A stretch of 64,000 bases of DNA. Origin: Corallococcus coralloides DSM 2259 (GTDB taxonomy: Bacteria > Myxococcota > Myxococcia > Myxococcales > Myxococcaceae). Made by a program: the position numbers and the translations under genes. The stretch is taken from NCBI RefSeq assembly GCF_000255295.1, contig NC_017030.1:8530328-8594327 (forward strand). The letters run 5' to 3'. Below, piece by piece: positions 61,009-64,000 of the stretch (positions are counted from its first letter, which is position 1; the number at the start of each line of letters is the position of its first letter). The notes below the pieces were generated by a model. The model did no database searches, was not told where the DNA came from, and saw only the letters and a list, made by a program, of their open reading frames with translations.

Positions 61009-61639
61009 CCTTGCCACTGCCCTTGCGCGCCAGCCGCACCTCCGGGTCCGTCGTCGAGGCATGCGTCGCGTTGCCTCGCTTCTGCCCGTGAAAGTTGACC
61101 GTCGGGTTGCCCTTGTCGTCGGGCGGCTCCTGATTGTCGTCCTTCTCGTCCTTCGGGCGAAACGACTTCAGTGACGCCCAGGCCTCAATCAGGCTGCCAT
61201 CCACGCTGAAATGCTCGCTGCTGGTGAGCCCCGCGCTTTGCGCCTGGCCCATGACGGCCAGGAAGAATCTCCGGGCGACGTCATGCTCCAAGAGCCGGTC
61301 CCGGTTCTGCGAGAAGGTGCTGTGGTCGAAGGAGGCGTCCTCCATCCCCATATCGAGGAACCACCGGAATAGGAGGTTGTAGTCGAGTTGCTCGCAGAAG
61401 AGCCGCTCGCTCCTGGCCGAGTAGAACGCCATCAGCAGGCAGGACTTCAGCAACTGCTCCGGCGGAATGCTCGGCCGGCCGGTGCCGCTGTACATCTTGT
61501 CGAACGTCGGCGAGAGCGCCGCCAGCGCGGCGTCCGCCATGTCCTTCACCCGGCGCAGCGGATGGCCCGCCGGGACCCGGTCCCCCGGCATCCTCAAGCT
61601 GAAGAGCGTCGTCTGCTGCTTGGGCCGTCCGCGCATCAC
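60914..61639 (-). pseudogene. Truncated IS5-type transposase
   Basis: A 241-codon frame starting MMRGRPKQQTTLFSLRMP. Native sequence (GRPSIPPEQLLKSCLLMAFYSARSERLFCEQLDYNLLFRWF; DASFDHSTFSQNRDRLL; HFSVDGSLIEAWASLKSF) holds two catalytic acids of the DDE type. At about 61009 the frame leaves the IS and runs antisense through the end of GIY-YIG copy 1, so the last third with the third acid is missing. It is a dead transposase. Confidence 0.85.
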
Positions 61640-61713
61640 TCCCTCCGTGACGCGGAGGACACCGCGCCACGGTGCGGGGTGTCGATCCCTCGGAGGGGTT
61701 TCTCAACAGCCTG
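61009..61713 (-). mobile_element. IS5-family element remnant
   Basis: About 705 bp of an IS5-type element between the two 566-bp repeats. Its transposase-start end is intact: the terminal inverted repeat on the minus strand begins CAGGCTGTTGAGAAAC at 61713, directly next to CTAG, the preferred target (YTAR) of IS5-type elements. The other end was lost at the repeat junction, so it can no longer move by itself. Confidence 0.8.
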
Positions 61714-62279
61714 CTAGGATGTCTTCCATGCCCGTCATCACGCTGACCTGGAACGCAGGCATCTTCACGCCACAAGATGCAACGCCTTACGTCAATCACG
61801 GCCACATCTACGCGCTGCAACTCCGTGATGGAAACAACAACCTCATCTCGAATGGCCCGGGCCTCTACATCATCGAGGACAACGCCAACGTGATCTACGC
61901 GAGTCAGTCCGCGAGCACTCGCAACCGCTTCAACAACCGGGGGGATACGCTGCGGGAGTTCGGGCTCCAGCCGACGGTGGCGCTCGCGAACCACTCCGTT
62001 CGCTATGCCACCACCAACCCCGTGGGCGCGCGCGAGCTGGCGGAGACCTGGCTCATCCGCATCCTCTACCTGCGGGACCAGGCCCTGGCGCAGCAATTCC
62101 TCCAGAACGTGGAGAAGACCGGGTCCTTCAATGCGCCAGGCGATGGCTTGACCATCAACAATGTGGGCACCCGGCCCGCCTACCTCAACGCCCAGTACGT
62201 CTATAACGCGGGCGCGCAGATTTGAGCGGAGCCGCCCTGGCTCCGGGGCGACCTGCACCTGGTTCCGGCCGCCGCGCCT
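61714..62279 (+). repeat. 566-bp direct repeat, copy 2
   Basis: Second copy of the repeat. Its left edge is CTAG next to the IS end; its right edge lies where the two flanks diverge (GCGCGCCT versus GCCGCGCCT at the last matching bases). It contains the complete second GIY-YIG gene plus 54 bp. Confidence 0.92.
61728..62225 (+). CDS. GIY-YIG-fold protein, copy 2, with altered active-site motif
   Basis: A 165-residue near-twin of the 60457 protein. Where copy 1 has IYAGESSNIR, copy 2 has IYASQSASTR: glycine to serine, glutamate to glutamine, S to A, N to S and I to T, besides N to D just before. Outside this window only T to S and R to A plus synonymous changes are seen. The Tyr, the last Arg pair and the family glutamate remain. 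The altered motif suggests loss or change of catalysis. Confidence 0.75.
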   Translation: MPVITLTWNAGIFTPQDATPYVNHGHIYALQLRDGNNNLISNGPGLYIIEDNANVIYASQSASTRNRFNNRGDTLREFGLQPTVALANHSVRYATTNPVGARELAETWLIRILYLRDQALAQQFLQNVEKTGSFNAPGDGLTINNVGTRPAYLNAQYVYNAGAQI

Positions 62280-62454
62280 GACCGCGTAGAGCGCCGCGTC
62301 CGCCTCAACTGAAGACGCGGCGCGGGAAGACCGGGAGCCGGATGGCCTTGGAGCGCGTTGGGGGCTCCGATGCCACGGCTCTTCCTTTCGTAGCGGAGGA
62401 GTGGGTGCGGCTGCCAACGTGGTTCAGGAACAGTCGAGCCGTGGCCCTGCGCGT

Positions 62455-63423
62455 TCAATTCACATTGCGCGGTTCCAAGCCCTTCGCCTTTGGCTTCTCC
62501 ATCCGCTTTCCGCTCGGACCGAAGCAGCCCACGCGCGCCTGCTCCGCGTCCCATTTATCGGACATGCCCGTCGCGCCGTTCACCATGGTCACCACGGGCT
62601 TGCCCCTGTACTCGGCGGTATATCCGACATATCCGTAGACGATGGTGTTCCTGAAGCCCGCTGCCCACAAGTAGCGGGCGACGTTCTGCGCGAAGGACTT
62701 CTTGCGCTTTCCCTCTCGCGTCGGGTTGTAGCCTGAGTTGCACGACATGATGTGGATGAACCCGATATCGTTCGGCACGTCACGGATGATCACCTCCGCG
62801 AGTTGGTCGGCCGTGCGATCCTCGGGGTGCATTTCTTGTCCGTGGGCCCCGAGGATTTGCGTGCTGCCGTGCGCCACAATCCACAGGTGATCGTTCTCGC
62901 CAAGGGCGAACCTGCTGTTCTTGATTTTCCGCCCCGAGTTCGCGTCACCAAAGAAAAGCACACACTCCGGTGGAAAGACCCGGCGCCTCTTCTCACCGGT
63001 GCCCTTGTTTTGTTTCTTGAGGTAGCCCCAGACACTCTCAGCCTGCCTCACGACCTCACAGCCACGACGGTCTTCTTTATACACCGTGTCCGTGACCGCC
63101 GAGACCACGGCATGCCAGCGACACGGACGTTGGCTGAGCTGCGTGTACAGCTCCTCGAGCACCTCGTCATCGATGTCGAGCACCGGGGCCTCATGCCCCT
63201 GGACTGCTTTCTTCTCATCCCAGGCCTCTCCCTTCTCGTCTTGCGCGCTGGCGGATTGCTCCTGCTGCTCGTCGACGCGGTTGACGAAGTCGGCAAACGT
63301 TATCGGCGCCCGCGGCGCGTCCTGCTTGAAGGGGGACGGGCTGGTGGGAGACAGCCCTCGGCCGCAGACCGGGCACGTCGAACCCAGGATGTAGAACTCA
63401 TTGTGCGCCGGACAGACGGGCAT
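62455..63423 (-). CDS. Zinc-ribbon / clan CD cysteine-peptidase-like protein
   Basis: A 322-residue soluble protein. The N-terminus CPAHNEFYILGSTCPVCGRG is a four-cysteine/histidine zinc-ribbon-like unit. After a charged linker, the C-terminal domain has HLWIVAHGSTQILG with H185 and IHIMSCNSGYNP with C228, the His-Gly and Cys arrangement of caspase-like (clan CD: C14, CHAT, C80) peptidases. No signal peptide. ATG 63423 gives this compact protein; an earlier frame to 63516 lacks a ribosome site. Such peptidases in bacteria are often defence or effector proteins. It converges on GIY-YIG copy 2. Confidence 0.68.
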   Translation of the reverse strand: MPVCPAHNEFYILGSTCPVCGRGLSPTSPSPFKQDAPRAPITFADFVNRVDEQQEQSASAQDEKGEAWDEKKAVQGHEAPVLDIDDEVLEELYTQLSQRPCRWHAVVSAVTDTVYKEDRRGCEVVRQAESVWGYLKKQNKGTGEKRRRVFPPECVLFFGDANSGRKIKNSRFALGENDHLWIVAHGSTQILGAHGQEMHPEDRTADQLAEVIIRDVPNDIGFIHIMSCNSGYNPTREGKRKKSFAQNVARYLWAAGFRNTIVYGYVGYTAEYRGKPVVTMVNGATGMSDKWDAEQARVGCFGPSGKRMEKPKAKGLEPRNVN

Positions 63424-63548
63424 CGTTCGACTCCAAGCGGATGGGCTCCATCCAGCCGAATTCGCAAGCCTTCGAGGGAGCAATCCATCGTCCTCCCCAG
63501 CAAGGCCAGGGGTCAATTGTCGTCAACAGGTGTCTCAATCAGGCCGGC

Positions 63549-64000
63549 GTGGCCCATGACCCGTTGCTCGTCGTCCACGACGTCGGGGGTAGGGCCCTCA
63601 GTCAGGCGAACGGAGCCCCCGCCATCGCCCCGGAGTCACCGGACCGGGGGAAGACCTCCCGTTCAACTCGGCTTGATTCAAGCGAGCGGTGCCGACCCCG
63701 TCATCGGGACGAAGACGTTCCCGTCTACGAGGCCGGTCCCTTCCACCTCCAGCGCTTCATCACGGGCCTGTCGCCCTCGGAGGAGAACCACATGGGTGAG
63801 GCCATTCTGCGCGGCGACGGCACGGTCGAGTACCTCAAGACCTACCGGCTCTCGGCGGCGCAGACGCGCCGGGCCTACCTGCTCAAGCAGCTCGCGCAGG
63901 GGGGCTGGAGCCTGGAGCGCACCGCCGAGCATCTCAAGACGACCCAGGACGAGCTCATCGTCCGACTGCGCAACGCGGGCTTCGGCTACCAGCTCAAGGA
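63549..64000 (+). CDS. Gene running off the right edge, helix-turn-helix-like C-terminus
   Basis: The plus-strand frame is open to the last base. From about 63711 it reads DVPVYEAGPFHLQRFITG and EENHMGEAILRGDGTVEYL, followed by helix-rich YRLSAAQTRRAYLLKQLAQGG and WSLERTAEHLKTTQDELIVRLRNAGFGYQLK, which resembles a Fis-type helix-turn-helix. Coding quality upstream of 63700 is poorer and the GTG at 63549 is only one possible start. It may be a regulator or the tail of an AAA+ or FHA protein. Incomplete at the 3' side. Confidence 0.5.
   Translation, partial: MAHDPLLVVHDVGGRALSQANGAPAIAPESPDRGKTSRSTRLDSSERCRPRHRDEDVPVYEAGPFHLQRFITGLSPSEENHMGEAILRGDGTVEYLKTYRLSAAQTRRAYLLKQLAQGGWSLERTAEHLKTTQDELIVRLRNAGFGYQLK

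Noticed and set aside
1..64000. CRISPR arrays, tRNA or rRNA genes
   Set aside because: No regular repeat-spacer pattern and no tRNA or rRNA signature was seen when reading both strands by eye; a covariance-model search would be needed to exclude small RNAs.

Overview
The window is very GC-rich, densely packed DNA with many overlapping ATGA start/stop pairs. It carries families typical of myxobacteria: a DUF2378 protein, an M57-type metalloprotease, many lipoproteins and secreted zinc proteases, and a sigma-54 activator. A Corallococcus- or Myxococcus-like member of the Myxococcota is the best guess. This rests on gene content only. I saw no rRNA, tRNA or CRISPR array.

Layout. 1-3.6 kb: the end of a ferric-siderophore ABC importer operon (binding protein, two permeases, ATPase). 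3.7-23.7 kb: mostly single metabolic, regulatory and secreted-protein genes, including an acyl-CoA dehydrogenase, an astacin-like lipoprotein with six C-terminal repeats, LysR, AraC and MerR regulators, an intradiol-dioxygenase-like lipoprotein, a class C beta-lactamase-like hydrolase, an aldehyde dehydrogenase, and a hydroxyacyl-CoA dehydrogenase/JAMM/LysE operon. 23.7-28 kb: a two-gene RND efflux pump on the minus strand. 28.3-33.3 kb: a trio of small coiled-coil proteins and a holin-like membrane-stress operon. 33.5-38.8 kb: an M57 protease, a DUF2378 gene with a downstream relic of itself, a beta-propeller lipoprotein and an alpha/beta hydrolase that has lost its nucleophile.

39-50.6 kb is the most interesting stretch. 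Six translationally coupled plus-strand genes (ABC ATPase, ABC-2 permease, alpha-oxoamine synthase, nucleotidyltransferase, sucrose-phosphorylase-like GH13, NDK-like protein) are followed by a minus-strand 2H-phosphoesterase-like gene and then a three-gene overlapping module. That module matches, in family and order, the Campylobacter jejuni Cj1418-Cj1417-Cj1416 enzymes: L-glutamine kinase, CDP-glutamine hydrolase and CTP:phosphoglutamine cytidylyltransferase. These make cytidine diphosphoramidate. No capsule methyltransferase or transferase lies beside it. I therefore infer a phosphoramidate-containing small molecule or glycan made and exported by this cluster, which I do not recognise as a described system.

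50.9-60.1 kb: a sigma-like factor with a zincin, then a minus-strand operon (unknown 207-aa protein, 973-aa protein, tail-collar protein, tandem GT2 glycosyltransferase). The operon lies behind a near-consensus sigma-54 promoter and next to a sigma-54 activator lacking a sensor domain. 60.4-63.4 kb: two almost identical GIY-YIG proteins in a 566-bp direct repeat around an IS5-type remnant, whose differences cluster in the active-site motif, followed by a zinc-ribbon/clan CD cysteine-peptidase-like protein. A further gene runs off the right edge.
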